Source: Hoplostethus atlanticus | Taxonomy: Eukaryota; Chordata; Actinopteri; Trachichthyiformes; Trachichthyidae | Length of the DNA stretch: 64,000 bases | Assembly: GCA_034670405.1 (NCBI GenBank) | Contig: JAXDDX010000041.1 | Span: 1,247,001 to 1,311,000 of the forward strand | Reading direction: 5' to 3' | In this document: one piece after another, positions 35,490-46,094 of the stretch | How positions within the stretch are numbered: the first letter of the stretch is position 1 | How the letters are laid out: each line of letters starts with the position of its first letter | The notes under the pieces: generated by a model | What the model was told of the DNA's origin: nothing | Database searches by the model: none | The model's input: only the letters and a program-made list of their open reading frames with translations | Translations under genes and position numbers: made by a program

Positions 35490-36175
35490 TTTTATTTCCT
35501 CCCTGCTATTAGAGCGCCAGTATAACCAGCCATGTGAGTTGAACATGCTGGCTTTATATTTGAGCTGTAGGACACAGATAGCATTTTCTCAATGTCACTG
35601 AGCTGCAAACCAAATTTGCACACAATGCATTGGCAATCACGGCAAATATGCCCTCTCCCTTTCGCGTGATACAGTATCACTGGCAGGTGAGGGAGGCTTG
35701 TTGGGACGTTAGGACAAATTCTGTTTAAATACATCTGTTGATTGACCACACCGTGGGAATTTAGAGAATAATAACCCTGTGGAGGCAGGGGTGGCTCGCT
35801 GGGACGGAGGGATCTAAATCCCTGCTGTGGACAGACAGGAAAGCCGTTTTCCTGGCATCGTTCCCCCCTCGGAGATTACATGTTTCTCATTTTCGTCACA
35901 ACATCCAAGTTGGCATGCTACCACTAACAGGACAGACCTCAGTACTTACCCTGTCACATGTCGCGACTGCCAGAAATACACGGTGCACGGCGCAACGTTA
36001 TCCAGACACCATGGGGTCATTACATGACAGCAGAACTGTTTTTATTTATGTACAACATCAGGGAACGAGCCAACTGGGTGTAATTCATGCAGATTTCTTG
36101 TTTTCAAATAAGAAAAGAGCGATTCTTTCCACCACAGCAGGCTGGAAATACAATTATGCAGCCTGACTGAAGTAC
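35490..36175. promoter_or_regulatory. Candidate conserved non-coding region
   Basis: The region is nearly 700 bases without repeats and of even composition, with several open frames by chance and motifs such as TAATTCATGCAG, ACAATTATGCAG and CTAATTATATTT-type cores nearby. A minus-strand frame has a CxxCxCxxC cluster but no further domain. Function is inferred only. Confidence 0.33.
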
Positions 36176-36499
36176 ATAAACACTCGGCTAAAGCTGCCTG
36201 AAAGGAAGCATGAGGCTCTGGGCTGCATTCAAGGTGGACAGCAACAAAAGGTAATATACTGTAGCTGCAGATTCAGAGCCTGCGGTGCGGCAGAGGCAGT
36301 TTCTGCACCAGAGCCCTCCTGGCTGTTCGGGGCTCGGTCCTCGCCCATTTGTTCAATATACCTCCACCTCTGCAGGCTGGATCCCACACTGGCGGCTTCA
36401 TCCCAGCCAGAGTATTTAATGCATTTCTTCCTTCTCCCACTCCAAACCTTTCGCCAGACACTTGTCCGACACTGCATCCCTCAGCCCTCGCAGCAGACA

Positions 36500-37110
36500 A
36501 GTAATATGGGCTCATTTTGCAGCAGCCTATGGCTCTGACAGGAGCGGGCCTGTGTCTGCCAGAACTGATTACTTGCGAAGATTGCTGATCAAATTGTCAA
36601 ATCATCCAAACTTTGAGACACTTTTCACTCCAACCTGCAGAAAAATGTGACCTCATTTTATTTGTAGGGCAATATCTGTGACATACACATTTTGCAGACG
36701 GTGTTTGATGTGACTCTAAATCAAATTGCATGCAGGTGTTTTTTTTCCCGTACGGCCAATCTTTTTTCCGTCCATGAAAATGAATTCTATGTTCAATATC
36801 TTTAATCCTGGTTGAGGATAATTCTTCTAGCGTTTATTACCTTGCTTTTATCTTCGGCTAGAGGAAGAAAAACATCATCAGGGAAACACTGGAGCCTCAC
36901 AGGCCAGCCTCACTCAAATAAGCGTGTTTAATCTCTTCCATTAGGTTGGCATTACGGCTTTGAGAAACTGATTAGATGTCTCATTCGTGCCTGCAGTGAT
37001 TGTCGTTAATGGCAACCTGTATTACACGGGCATTGTTAGGCGAGTGTTTGGCTCCCTCCGTTCGAGCAACTCACTGGAACACATGGCCGTTTTATTACCG
37101 TTCCCCTCAG
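36500..37110. promoter_or_regulatory. Candidate conserved non-coding region
   Basis: Repeat-free sequence with AACTGATTACTTGC, GCTGATCAAATTGTCAAATC, TTTAATCCTGG, AAGCGTGTTTAATCTC and ACTGATTAGATG motifs has a texture like enhancers near developmental genes. Not proven. Confidence 0.38.
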
Positions 37111-37114
37111 ATCA

Positions 37115-37945
37115 ATGCAGCATTTGTGCTGTGATCAGTATTCAGTGTTTGGGTTTTCCTTAAAAAATTCTCCCCTCGTTGTGCCTCGGGTCCCGATTGC
37201 GAAGAGCTTGTTTATGTGAGTAGGCTTAATCAAAGATTCATCTGTCACGATTCTAGCATTGTGGCTGCGGATGAGGTCTGAGGGACCAGAGTGGATTATA
37301 TTCCCGAGGCAAAGCACTGGGAGCTGCTCTTTGGCAGAGTTGTCGCAAATCTAAATCTTGTTACTAAAAGTTCCATGAGGTTCCCTGAAGTAAATATTTT
37401 GTCAACTACGGGGATTTGTTGTGCGGCTGCCTTGCAGGCTTTCTATGCCTTTTAGCCTGTAAATACTGATATCACTGATAAAACTTAGCAAAACATAATA
37501 AAAGTTTTGCTCTTAGTGGATTGAAAATGCAATAAAAACATGTTGATAAATAGCTGGGTAATGTAATAACACATTACACGTGTTACGGTACATGTGGGAA
37601 CTTGTAAACGTGCACATTTCCCACTGAATTGGTAAATGTGCACATTTCGTTAACAGGTCATATTACATTTATGACCCATTTAGAGTCATTTTCATTACAT
37701 TCAAGTTATTATATTATCCAGCAGTTATTACATTATCAGGCATATCATTATGCTGGCTTCAAGTACAATTGGTTTCAAGATTTTGCTGTTCCATATTGAC
37801 ACATCTCCCCCCTACTAGCTATACCATATCACTCTATAGATGAAGATTATTATTAACACTGACAAACATCACAATATGTGAGATGATGGGGGTCTAAAAG
37901 CACAGAAAATGCGCAGTCATATAAATGTCAGGATAGTACAGTTGA
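37115..37945. other. Anonymous stretch with no gene seen
   Basis: Partly AT-rich. GTACATGTGGGAACTTGTAA and GTAAATGTGCACATTTC echoes around 37585-37650 suggest an old repeat but boundaries are unclear. Confidence 0.35.
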
Positions 37946-37948
37946 TTT

Positions 37949-38056
37949 TTCTATACTTTCCAACCATTTTTCTGCAATTTCCAACCTTATCAAGACCTGG
38001 AAATTGCCAAATTCTTTATTTCATACTTTTCCAGACTGTCCAGACCTGTGTACGAA
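37949..38056 (+). mobile_element. Fragment of a fish interspersed repeat
   Basis: CAAGACCTGGAAATTGCC, TTTCATACTTTTCCAGAC, GTCCAGACCTGTG and ACGAACCCTG follow the pattern of a common fish repeat with 'TTTTCCAGACCTG' echoes, recognised from general knowledge. Family assignment is not attempted. Confidence 0.5.
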
Positions 38057-38289
38057 CCCTGGTCATGGGGTTTGTTACATTGGTCAACCTAACAATGTGC
38101 AGTTTTACTTGAAACAAAAACAACAATATCCAATAATTCAGTCTGGCTTTCCTATTACATCTCCCTCACCAATGTGTCGGAAGCTTGTGTGTGTCTGCCC
38201 GATCCAGATGACACCAGAACCCAAACTCCTGATCCCCAGACTTGGTGGATTGTGTTAAAAGCTAATGCCTGAGTCTTCCTCCCGGTAAT

Positions 38290-38480
38290 TTCAGTCAGTC
38301 TGAGAGGACAAGGCTGACCGGGGCTCCAGATGCCCTCTTCTGGGCCAGACCTCCCACGGGACGGGCTGGTTTTGTTGTCTTGAGCTGCATGGTCTGGAGA
38401 GAGAGGCAGGCTGGCGATTCCATTAGCTCAGCCACTAATGAGAACCACACCTGGGTCCTCATTGTCCTGCAAACCCCATC
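38290..38480. promoter_or_regulatory. Candidate conserved non-coding element
   Basis: Repeat-free sequence has GCGATTCCATTAGCTCAG, CACTAATGAGAACC and CACACCTGGGTCC (E-box CACCTG). Texture only. Confidence 0.3.
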
Positions 38481-38583
38481 CCCCCTTCATGCTGCAGAAA
38501 AAGAGTAAACAAGAGAAAAGAAGGAAAAAAAGTAATTTTCATATAAATACATTTCTGTTGTGCTACTCTCTATCACCCAGTAT

Positions 38584-38725
38584 TGAGGACACATTTAAAT
38601 AAATAAGTAAATAAATAATTAAACTGTTAAATGTTATCATAAATAATTAGACGTATTGTTAAATATACATACATAAATAAACACAATTAAATATATAACA
38701 TTTATTTATTTATCTGTCTACTCAT
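38584..38725. repeat. AT-rich low-complexity stretch
   Basis: TAAATAAATAAG, AAATAAATAATT and ATTTATTTATTTATC units form a low-complexity region with partial self-complementarity. Confidence 0.8.
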
Positions 38726-38964
38726 CTATTAATTTCAATATCAAAAGATGTGTGCGATGAAATAAATATATCTGTCAACTTTATTCATCAAAGCCAATGG
38801 GCGGGTTTTAACCAGTTCTGACTTTTGATTGGTGGTTGAGCGTGAATCCATGGTTTATGCCTACTTCAAAATGGCAGCAAAATGGAAACTTCGATGAAAA
38901 CAGCACAGGATGAATTATAGTCGTTATTTATTGTGAATTTGTATCCCATATTGGCCACTGAAGT

Positions 38965-39205
38965 CTTTCACATGAAAAATCCTCTGGTGTACAGGAAGTG
39001 ATGCACTTTACGTTTCCGGTTTGTTTGGAATGAACAGAAGAAGAACTGGGTAGTTAGCATGAGCAGCGATAGCCACCGTGGGTGAACAGACAAAGAAAAG
39101 AGCGCCACCTACAGGAACTCAAACTTCAGAAAACAGAAAATCCAAGGAGAAAGACGTCACCGTGCTGGACACACTGTTTGATTGACAGGTGAAGTGCAGT
39201 GCAAA
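38965..39205 (+). mobile_element. Non-autonomous repeat, family A, copy 3 (truncated)
   Basis: Shares AATCCTCTGGTG followed by CAGGAAGTGATGC with copy 2. It shares TTTGTTTGGAAT, AAAGAGCGCCACCTAC, ACTCAAACT, AAAATCCAAGG, AAAGACGTCAC and TTTGATTGACAGGTG with copy 1. Both outer ends are missing or unrecognisable. Confidence 0.7.
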
Positions 39206-39209
39206 TTCC

Positions 39210-41315
39210 CACTAATTCCCATTCTAATAAAAGAAAAACATGACATTTACCCAGACAGATTCGATCTCAATCCAAAACATGCTGTTCAAAAAAACACTAC
39301 ATTGATCTTCTATCTCCGGTACGTTTTTTTCCCTTTCATTCACGATATCTCTCAAAATACAAAATACCAAAACCGATGGTATCACTCAGAGACAATGCAA
39401 CTTGACTGCACCATCTCTTTGTAGCCCTAGTATGACCTTAACCTAAAGGTAGTCCTCAGCACGCGGTAGTGTAGATGTACAGATTTCTTTTTCTTTATGT
39501 GCAACCTGTATATGTAACATATGTAACATCTGAAGAGTTTCATGTCCTTCACAAAAGGAGTTTTTAGCACATTCAAAATGGAGCCATCATACAAAGGCAT
39601 GCTAGCTCACTGTTCGTCTGCTGGCGAATCTGTATTTTTTTGAAGGACAAGTGAGTAAGTCATTGAACTGAAAAATCGTTTCGTTTTATCACAAAATGAG
39701 ATATTACAGTGAACACATAATTAATATAAATTCTTTATATAACTACATAATTAAAACAAATTGTGGTACTTTTTACAGGATAGTAGATATTGAAGTCCTT
39801 GGGTGACAAAATGACAACGCTTGCACGTCGGTAAGAATGATTACGTTCAGGCACGATGTTGAAAAATCCCGCCAAAAAAGTTCAAAATGGATGTATAGCG
39901 TTTCTCTCTCTTTCTCCACGAGACCATTCACGTCCTCATTTGATGTTGAAAGGAAGTTAGTGAGCTGATAGTTTCCCTATGAAATTTTAAAGATAAGAAA
40001 AATGAACTATTGCACTACTCTGGTGGCCAATTAAAGTTAACAGATAAAGCAGATGCAATTCATTCTGAATTATTACTGTGCTTTAATTTTACAGTGTAAA
40101 TACTCCCTGAGCTTATTAACAATACATGGACATTAGAATTCACCAAGCAGTGGCTGTTGATATGTTATTTGAGAATAATATTTCTATCAATCACCGAATC
40201 AACTTGGAGGAAATCAAACCATCAGAGTTGAGTCTTTTGGCCAGCCGCTGTACATCACCTTACCTGTAGAGTAGAAAAAGTATGTTACGTGGTCTTAAGG
40301 CGTTGGTGTGTAGATCTGCAAGCTGTGAATTTCCCCCGACTCTCGTTTCTTTTGATTTTTAACATTTTTTTTTATTCTCAATGTAATTACCTTGACTGTC
40401 AACGATCTTGAACGCTCTCTAAGCGGACGAGTGTGCAGCTGTTTCCTGGTATAAGATATGTAAATGCTTCTTATTATTTTTGCCAAGGAGGCTCCATGTG
40501 CTGTGCATGCAAGTAGAAAATGATGGTACATCCTATAAAATGTCATAATACAACTCAAGTATGAACATGACTGGCTGATATCTGATATTTAATACAAGGT
40601 CAATATCAGCAAATTGATTCTACTGTGTTCTGCTGTATGCCTTCCTGCCTGCTCACCTGCAGCCATTTCTATGTCCCATACAGCAGAGGGGCTGAAATGC
40701 CCCGGTTGATGCCTGACTCGGAGCATCCGTTCCACTTCTCGCTTAGCAGAGCCTGAGCCAAGAGGATTAAAAATGGAGTCCTCTAGGGCCGTGCCATGCC
40801 ATCTGGACAGGGGTTGGTCTGGGAAAGGGGCTGCGGGCCAGGACTGCTGAGTGTATAAAATGCTGCATAACTACATTCAAAAACGGCTTTCAGCTTTTTG
40901 AGAACGGTGTTAAAACAAGCGTGCTTCCTTTGGTTGTCTTTGTGGAGTGGGGGCCAGATTCTTCTTTCTTTCTGTTGGTTTGATCTTAACTTTCTCCCGT
41001 CAAAGACAATGGGAATTTGATAATGGCACAGTGAAGCAAATGTTCAAAACCTGAGGGGGGGTTTTAATGCCTTCAAAGTGAAATTTTCATTAAATGTTTT
41101 CAGTTTCAGGGTGATTAAAATCTACTTTTAGATAATGTGGAAAGACTGTGCTTCTCACCATGGAACATGGAAACCCTATTTCCCACTGATGGCCATTAAC
41201 ATCATTCCTAATGTCCACAACCAAGAAAAACAACCAGGAAGTGATGCCGTATTTCCACTAAGATCCATAGATAGCATGTAGGACTACACAATGCAAACAA
41301 TCTTCACATAATAAT
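39210..41315. other. Anonymous stretch with no gene seen
   Basis: No coding domain is seen. A short piece at 40571-40615 (CTGGCTGATATCTGATATTT followed by AATATCAGC) resembles ends of fish hAT-type elements and the piece at 53127-53185. The block 40660-40860 is repeat-free. Confidence 0.35.
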
Positions 41316-41317
41316 TG

Positions 41318-41515
41318 AATCTTGTATTGAGTCCTGAAGTCTTATTTTTCTTCCAACAAGTGATAAACTCTTCCAGTGGGCTGAGATCATTTCACTTGTT
41401 CCAACACAAAACAACTCAAACAGGCGGCTTGAAACAAATGGGATGATTTTCCATATTTAAGATTTTGCTTCTAGACAAGTCTTGAAAGATTTCCACTTCT
41501 TCCAGGCAGTCTAAG
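41318..41515 (+). mobile_element. Degraded DNA-transposon-like repeat related to 6566-6856
   Basis: ATTGAGTCCTGAAGTCTTAT, CCAACAAGTGATAAACTC, GAGATCATTTCACTTGTTCC, CTTGAAACAAATGGGATG and TTCTAGACAAGTCTTGAAAG repeat the same alternating ACTTGTT/AACAAGT pattern as the copy at 6.6 kb. Ends are not defined. Confidence 0.5.
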
Positions 41516-41519
41516 ATGC

Positions 41520-42085
41520 GGTGCGGTGTAGTTGCTGGACAACATCTTAAGGGAGGAAATTTTGTTTCACCTAGAGCGCTGTCCATCTTCTCGACAGTCA
41601 AAATGAAATATAGAGAAGACTAAATGCTAATGCCTCAATAACCTTTTCCCAAGAGTGATGTGTGCCACCTTTGATTCCCTCATCATATCAAGGTCTCATT
41701 TTAAAGGTTAAAGCTAGTAGTTGCTCCTCAAATATGCCAGGAACGGGCAGCATATCTGTGTTCCGCATGACCAAGTAAGGCGAGTACCGATGCGTTTAAT
41801 CGTGCAAGACATGGAAATACCAGAATTTAGGTCACCGTCAGCGACAACTGCCAGACTTCAGAGGCACCCCGTAAAGTTTTGATGTTCGGATGTTGTAATG
41901 CTTTCTCTGTGGTGCTCTCTGGTGGGAATAGAGGGGGAGGTGTCGGGTTTCTTTATTAGCCGTTCCTCTTTGAGAGGTTACGGGTATTAGCGGGAACCAG
42001 CTGATGCCCTGCCTTCCGATTACAGTTGAGCCCTGCTGGTCCCCCTCAAACACCCCCCCCTCATACCCCCAACCTACTTAACAAC
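41520..42085. other. Anonymous stretch with no gene seen
   Basis: No repeat or gene is recognised. It ends in a C-rich run (42050-42070). Confidence 0.4.
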
Positions 42086-42087
42086 CC

Positions 42088-42750
42088 CAACACACACACA
42101 CACACATGATTATACAGCTATATTTCTGAGGACCTTCTATTGACCTAACCTTAATCCACCCCATGCCTCACCTTAACCCTTAACCTAGCATAAAGCTAAT
42201 GCTAATGCTAATTTTAAAGGACTGCACCAACTTTTTGTTTCTGTTAGTCACTTTACCCTTTACGAGAGGATTGGTAGAAAAAAAAAACAACACCAACTCT
42301 GGATTACTAAAAGGGTTTATCTTCTTATGCTAGATGATGCTAGTTCCCTCGGGTACTGTATGCTAACATGTTAGCATGTGACCAGGACAGAGAAACCTAC
42401 CAGATAACTGGTTCTCCTGTCCTAACATGGAAAAGGTAAATCGACCAATGAGCCAATTTCCCAAAAAGTACATTAACTCTAACCCTAAAAACAACTCTCT
42501 CCTTTTCAACATGAACCTGCTTAGGAGACATAAAAACTTGGAAGGAAGCGAACAACAGGAAGTGGGTGTGCCAGGGCCCCAACAGCTATTGCAGCCGCCA
42601 TTATACCAACAACTCTAACCATAAACCCGAGCCCTAACTTCAGAAGTGAGGACCGGCCACCGAAAAACCTCACTTTTCAGGTTTTTCCCTGCACTCTCTA
42701 TCTTTGTGAGGACATTTGGTCCTTGTAGGTGTAGAAATACAAGAACACAA
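42088..42750. mobile_element. Fish repeat with CA tract and TAACCC echoes, interrupted by a second repeat
   Basis: The left part holds a CA tract (42092-42106), TTCTGAGGACCTTC and CTTAACCCTTAACC. The right part holds ACTCTAACCCTAAAAAC, GAAGTGAGGACCGGCC, CTCACTTTTCAGG and TGTGAGGACATTTGGTCC with AGAAATACAAGAACAC. Together they match a common fish repeat known for 'GTGAGGAC' ends and TAACCC-like degenerate units. The middle (42216-42393) belongs to a different family (copy at 58670-58832), so this is probably a nested insertion. Confidence 0.55.
42216..42393 (+). mobile_element. Interspersed repeat, family C, copy 1 (nested)
   Basis: Shares GAGAGGATTG, TTTATCTTCTTA, TAGATGATGCTAGT and the palindrome TGCTAACATGTTAGCA followed by TGTG and CAGGACA with 58670-58832, in the same order and orientation. 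It lies within a repeat of another type. Confidence 0.65.
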
Positions 42751-42898
42751 GATCATCGCACCACCGTTAAACCATCTGCTTTTTGCTTGGACACATTTGC
42801 TTGGGGGGAAAAAACCCCAGCATCTCCAACTGGTACTACTGTCTCTCTGATTAGAATTTCCCCCGGTGACCACGGCACACACCACTGGCACTGGCACT

Positions 42899-42946
<48 letters not shown>
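42899..42946 (+). repeat. (CT)n microsatellite
   Basis: About 23 CT units are followed by a G-rich segment. Confidence 0.97.
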
Positions 42947-42950
<4 letters not shown>

Positions 42951-43120
42951 GGGGGTGGTGGGTGGAAGGGGGGGGGGCTTTCTGGCTTTCTCTAATCTGC
43001 TTGATGATGAAGATCCCCCAGTACTCAGGGGACCTGACAATGGGGGGTGGTGGGAGGTGGGCCGGCTCACACCAATGCAATCACGACCGCTACTCGCCAC
43101 TGAGCCAGTGCTCACAAACC

Positions 43121-43209
43121 CTCTCTCTCTCGCTCTCTCTCACACACACACACACACATACACACTGATCCCCTTGCTCTCTCACTCACTCACTCACTCA
43201 CTCTCTGAT

Positions 43210-43247
<38 letters not shown>

Positions 43248-43314
43248 GCTTCTTTCTCTCCCACTTCCCGGCTCACTCGTTCGCCCGCTCCCTCTCTCCC
43301 TCTCCCTCCCTCCC

Positions 43315-43350
<36 letters not shown>
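43121..43350 (+). repeat. Compound CT, CA, CTCA microsatellite cluster
   Basis: CT units, CA units (43140-43160), ACTC units (43182-43202), CA units (43210-43246) and a long CT/CCCT tract (43286-43350) follow one another. This cluster creates the 312-codon and other spurious long open frames around it. CT/GA tracts are common next to vertebrate promoters. Confidence 0.95.
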
Positions 43351-43673
43351 AGTCGTCATTCCGTAACCACACGGACACACTCCACTTTTTCCCCCACCGC
43401 TCCCGTGCGTTTCTCCTGTGTGCTCCAGCTATTGTTTCTGTACCTCCGGGCGGGCTCTCAGCTGTACCCAGTGCAGGATAATGAAAGCAAGGTACCAAAG
43501 AGGGAGGTAAGGGAGGTAAGAGAGGGAATTCAAAGAGGAGGAGGAAAAAAAAGGAGGAGAGAGAGAGAGTGCGCTCTTGTGTGAAGCTTGGAGGACAGTT
43601 TGATTCTTTCACTGTTTGGATTAAGCTGGCTTTGACACGCCTCGGCTCTGAAACAAAAAGTGTCCCAATCAAG
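43350..43673 (+). other. Candidate untranslated first exon with strong splice donor
   Basis: The sequence between the CT tract and position 43673 has the look of a vertebrate 5'UTR exon: CpG-bearing, purine-rich GAGGAGG segment, no long in-frame open reading. It ends in AAG|GTAAGTG, a near-perfect vertebrate donor at 43673/43674. Weaker donor-like sites GAG|GTAAGG and GAG|GTAAGA lie at about 43505-43520. No TATA box is obvious, fitting a dispersed promoter inside or just upstream of the microsatellite cluster. The start is not definable. The gene is not recognised and its coding exons would lie outside the window or be hidden. Confidence 0.35.
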
Positions 43674-43942
43674 GTAAGTGTATCGTCACTTGAAGCTGTT
43701 GTACGCATTATGTCTGTTTGCATTTGCCGTTTCTTTTTTCTCTGCAATAATTAACAAACTCTTGAGTGCGAGGTTTGAACCTGCCACTTGGTTCGTACAG
43801 TTTCCCCCCCGAGTCTCTGAAAACAGAAAATGTCACCTTGCTAATGTTACCGGGTTTCATCCCCATCCGCGACCTCTCTTCCCGTTTGAGTGTGATGCGA
43901 CGTGAATCAGCTGTGCCCTTGACAGTGTTTGAACCGAGGGAG

Positions 43943-43943
<1 letters not shown>

Positions 43944-43993
<50 letters not shown>

Positions 43994-43994
43994 G
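43944..43994 (+). repeat. (GT)n tract followed by poly-G
   Basis: About 17 GT units run directly into 17 G bases. Alternating purine-pyrimidine plus G run could form Z-DNA or quadruplex structures; that is general knowledge only. Confidence 0.95.
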
Positions 43995-44093
43995 CAAGAC
44001 TTGTGTGTTGTTTAAGTCAGCAGACTACGGCCACGCTCCGACAGCGGCGCCTCTCTCTCTGGCTTCCTGACGTGGCTTTTTTTTTTAAGGGAT

Positions 44094-44111
44094 AAAAAAA
44101 AAAAAAAAAAA
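44094..44111 (+). repeat. Poly-A run
   Basis: Eighteen A bases follow a T-rich stretch at 44079-44087. Confidence 0.9.
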
Positions 44112-44407
44112 GAGCATCCAGTGACCGTCAATTAATGCAGATTGTGCTGACCCCGTTTGTAGGTCCGAGTTATTTCGGTTCATCTGCACATGAAAGGGGC
44201 ATGCGGCTTTTTCAACTCCGTGCCGGAGAGAGCGAGAGTGCTCAACGCTGATTACGACGGCGTGGCACGTCAAGTGGTTTGGGGGGGCAGTGTCAAGGAG
44301 CTGATACAAGGCGACTTGGGAAAACAAGGGGACCCGAGCTTCAAATGTTTTTTGTGTTAGTTTTTATTTTTGGAACCTCAGTTTACCCTTCTTGTAATAT
44401 GCTTTAT

Positions 44408-44440
44408 AGTAACATGGGATTAACCTAATCTCATGTTACT
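44408..44440. repeat. Near-perfect 33 bp palindrome with inverted TAATC cores
   Basis: Arms of 15 bp (AGTAACATGGGATTA and its reverse complement with one mismatch) are separated by only ACC. The inner ends place ATTA and TAAT three bases apart, so two homeodomain cores face each other. One arm has GGATTA, the K50-type (OTX/PITX) core. It could be a paired binding site or a small hairpin. Confidence 0.75.
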
Positions 44441-45159
44441 CTACACAGAGATTATAGCCTCAAGGGACATCATATTCCTTCTGTTTATCTGGCTGTAAAC
44501 AAATGCCTGCTTCCGCTGTGCAGCACTAATAAATCAGTGTTTCCCCCCGTTTGACAGTGAGAGCGCGCGGGGGTCTTGACGGCTCAATCGCGGGGCTCGA
44601 AGATGATTCCCCTTTTTTGTTTGCATACGCTGCACATCAGCATTGTTATTAGCGGATAAGACTATTCTCGTAGCGGCGGGAGCGAGGGATTAGAGGGAAA
44701 ACAATCTGAGAGGATATCAGAGAGGCTAGACGAGAATCTGATTTGCTGAGGAAACACGGGATCACAGATGCAACCTTGCCCCCGTTCCCGCAGCAGCAGC
44801 AGATGCTTGCTGGGGGTTGAGCCAAAAAGAGGGGGGGGGGAATGTAAGGACACAAAATATGGAAATGTACCCTGAAGCTGTGCTGAGCTACAGCTGCTGC
44901 GAAAACTTCTAGTACATTTGATTGTTACATCCGGTGGCCCCATTGCAACTTGGCGCGTTAACACTGACTTTGCACCTTTTCCAAGACACATTTTTTTTCT
45001 GAAGCGTTGCACGGCGTGAACCTCTGGAGTTTGGCAGCAGAGGCACACATAATCCGGCGCCTACCGCCAGTCTATGGACTTTTTGAGCCCGATGTGCATG
45101 CTTAGCATTGTTCCCGGGAATAATGCGGATCACGCAGTTTCCAGTCTTAGTCCTAACGT

Positions 45160-46090
45160 GTGCAACGTCATTTCAGTCCGACCGGAGCGAATTCATCCAA
45201 AGTCAAATCGTCGTCACTTTCCCGATCAGAAAAAATTTTAAAAATAAGAGCGTTCCTTACACTGTTTCCGAGCGCGTCTAATGTCGCTCTCCTCGGTGTC
45301 CGAGGCGCAGAGTCTTTCTTATCAGCATTCAGCTGGAAACACCTGCTTTGGAATAATCAAATTACGCTCCAAGGAGTCCACTTCCAGAGGAAAAGAGGAG
45401 ATGGACCCCTTTTTGAGTACACAGAGGCTACTGTGCAGGAAATAAGCATTCAGGGCATGCCGCCACCGAGCCACTCAGGTACTATAACTGAATTAGAGGC
45501 GATAAACAAAGAGACACGCAATATACTTGTAATATAAAAACTGATGACAGTGATACTACCTGGCTCAGGTGTCTGCTCAGATGTGGTTTTCAACAATTTA
45601 GCGACGGAGTGAAGTGGAGCTTTTCTTACTTTTCATAAGAGGAGGATAGAATAGGGGGTTGTATGATACCTGGGTACTTGTGTGATGGATGATGCACAAA
45701 GTACATGGCCTTGCAAAGCCAATTCACCTTAGTGTTCCATTAAGTAGTAGTATCCATCTATGTGTCTTATTACACGGCTTTGTTGGATACTCAAGTCTGA
45801 TTGGCCGCTGCTTAACATGTACTTATATCACTCACACAGTAACAAAGTCCACTTTTATTGATTTCTTATATCAGATTAACTGGCGACACCTCGCGCCAGA
45901 AAGATGCTACTCCTCGGTCACTGCAGAGACAGGCCTGCTGTACTATTGTTTCACAGAAGCTCGTAAATGACTTTTGCTTGTAATAAAAATCATTTCAAAT
46001 CAGTATTTTGTGTCAAATGATTGCTTTTGGTGGGTAGCTGTGCAATAAGGAAGATGAGGGGCCTTGATTAATTTCACAACAATGACCGCT
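45160..46090. other. Anonymous stretch with no gene seen
   Basis: A 125-codon open frame (45160-45537) has no recognisable domain and no good start context. The rest is repeat-poor. Confidence 0.4.
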
Positions 46091-46094
46091 TTGT

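Larger units (their letters stand above)
43360..45330. promoter_or_regulatory. CpG-enriched promoter-proximal region
   Basis: CpG sites are visibly more frequent here (43860-43935, 44025-44080, 44215-44275, 44565-44600, 45165-45310) than in most of the window. This is consistent with a region around a transcription start. It is not a dense mammalian-type CpG island. Confidence 0.35.

Noticed and set aside
35492..35749. Minus-strand frame with a CxxCxCxxC cluster
   Set aside because: No further zinc-finger spacing or domain context; likely chance within a candidate non-coding element.
42160..42190. TAACCC-like units suggesting interstitial telomeric repeat
   Set aside because: Units are few and irregular and belong to a known style of fish interspersed repeat.
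43501..43525. Alternative splice donors GAG|GTAAGG and GAG|GTAAGA
   Set aside because: They occur in a purine-rich GGGAGGTAA duplication and are weaker than the donor at 43673/43674; kept only as possible alternatives.
42646..43584. 312-codon plus-strand open frame, longest in the window
   Set aside because: It is composed largely of CT, CA and CTCA microsatellites (Ser-Leu and Thr-His runs) and has no domain. Overlapping frames on the other strand are mirror artefacts (Arg-Glu runs).
45160..45537. 125-codon plus-strand open frame in CpG-richer sequence
   Set aside because: No domain, weak start, and a frame of this length is expected by chance in 64 kb searched in six frames.
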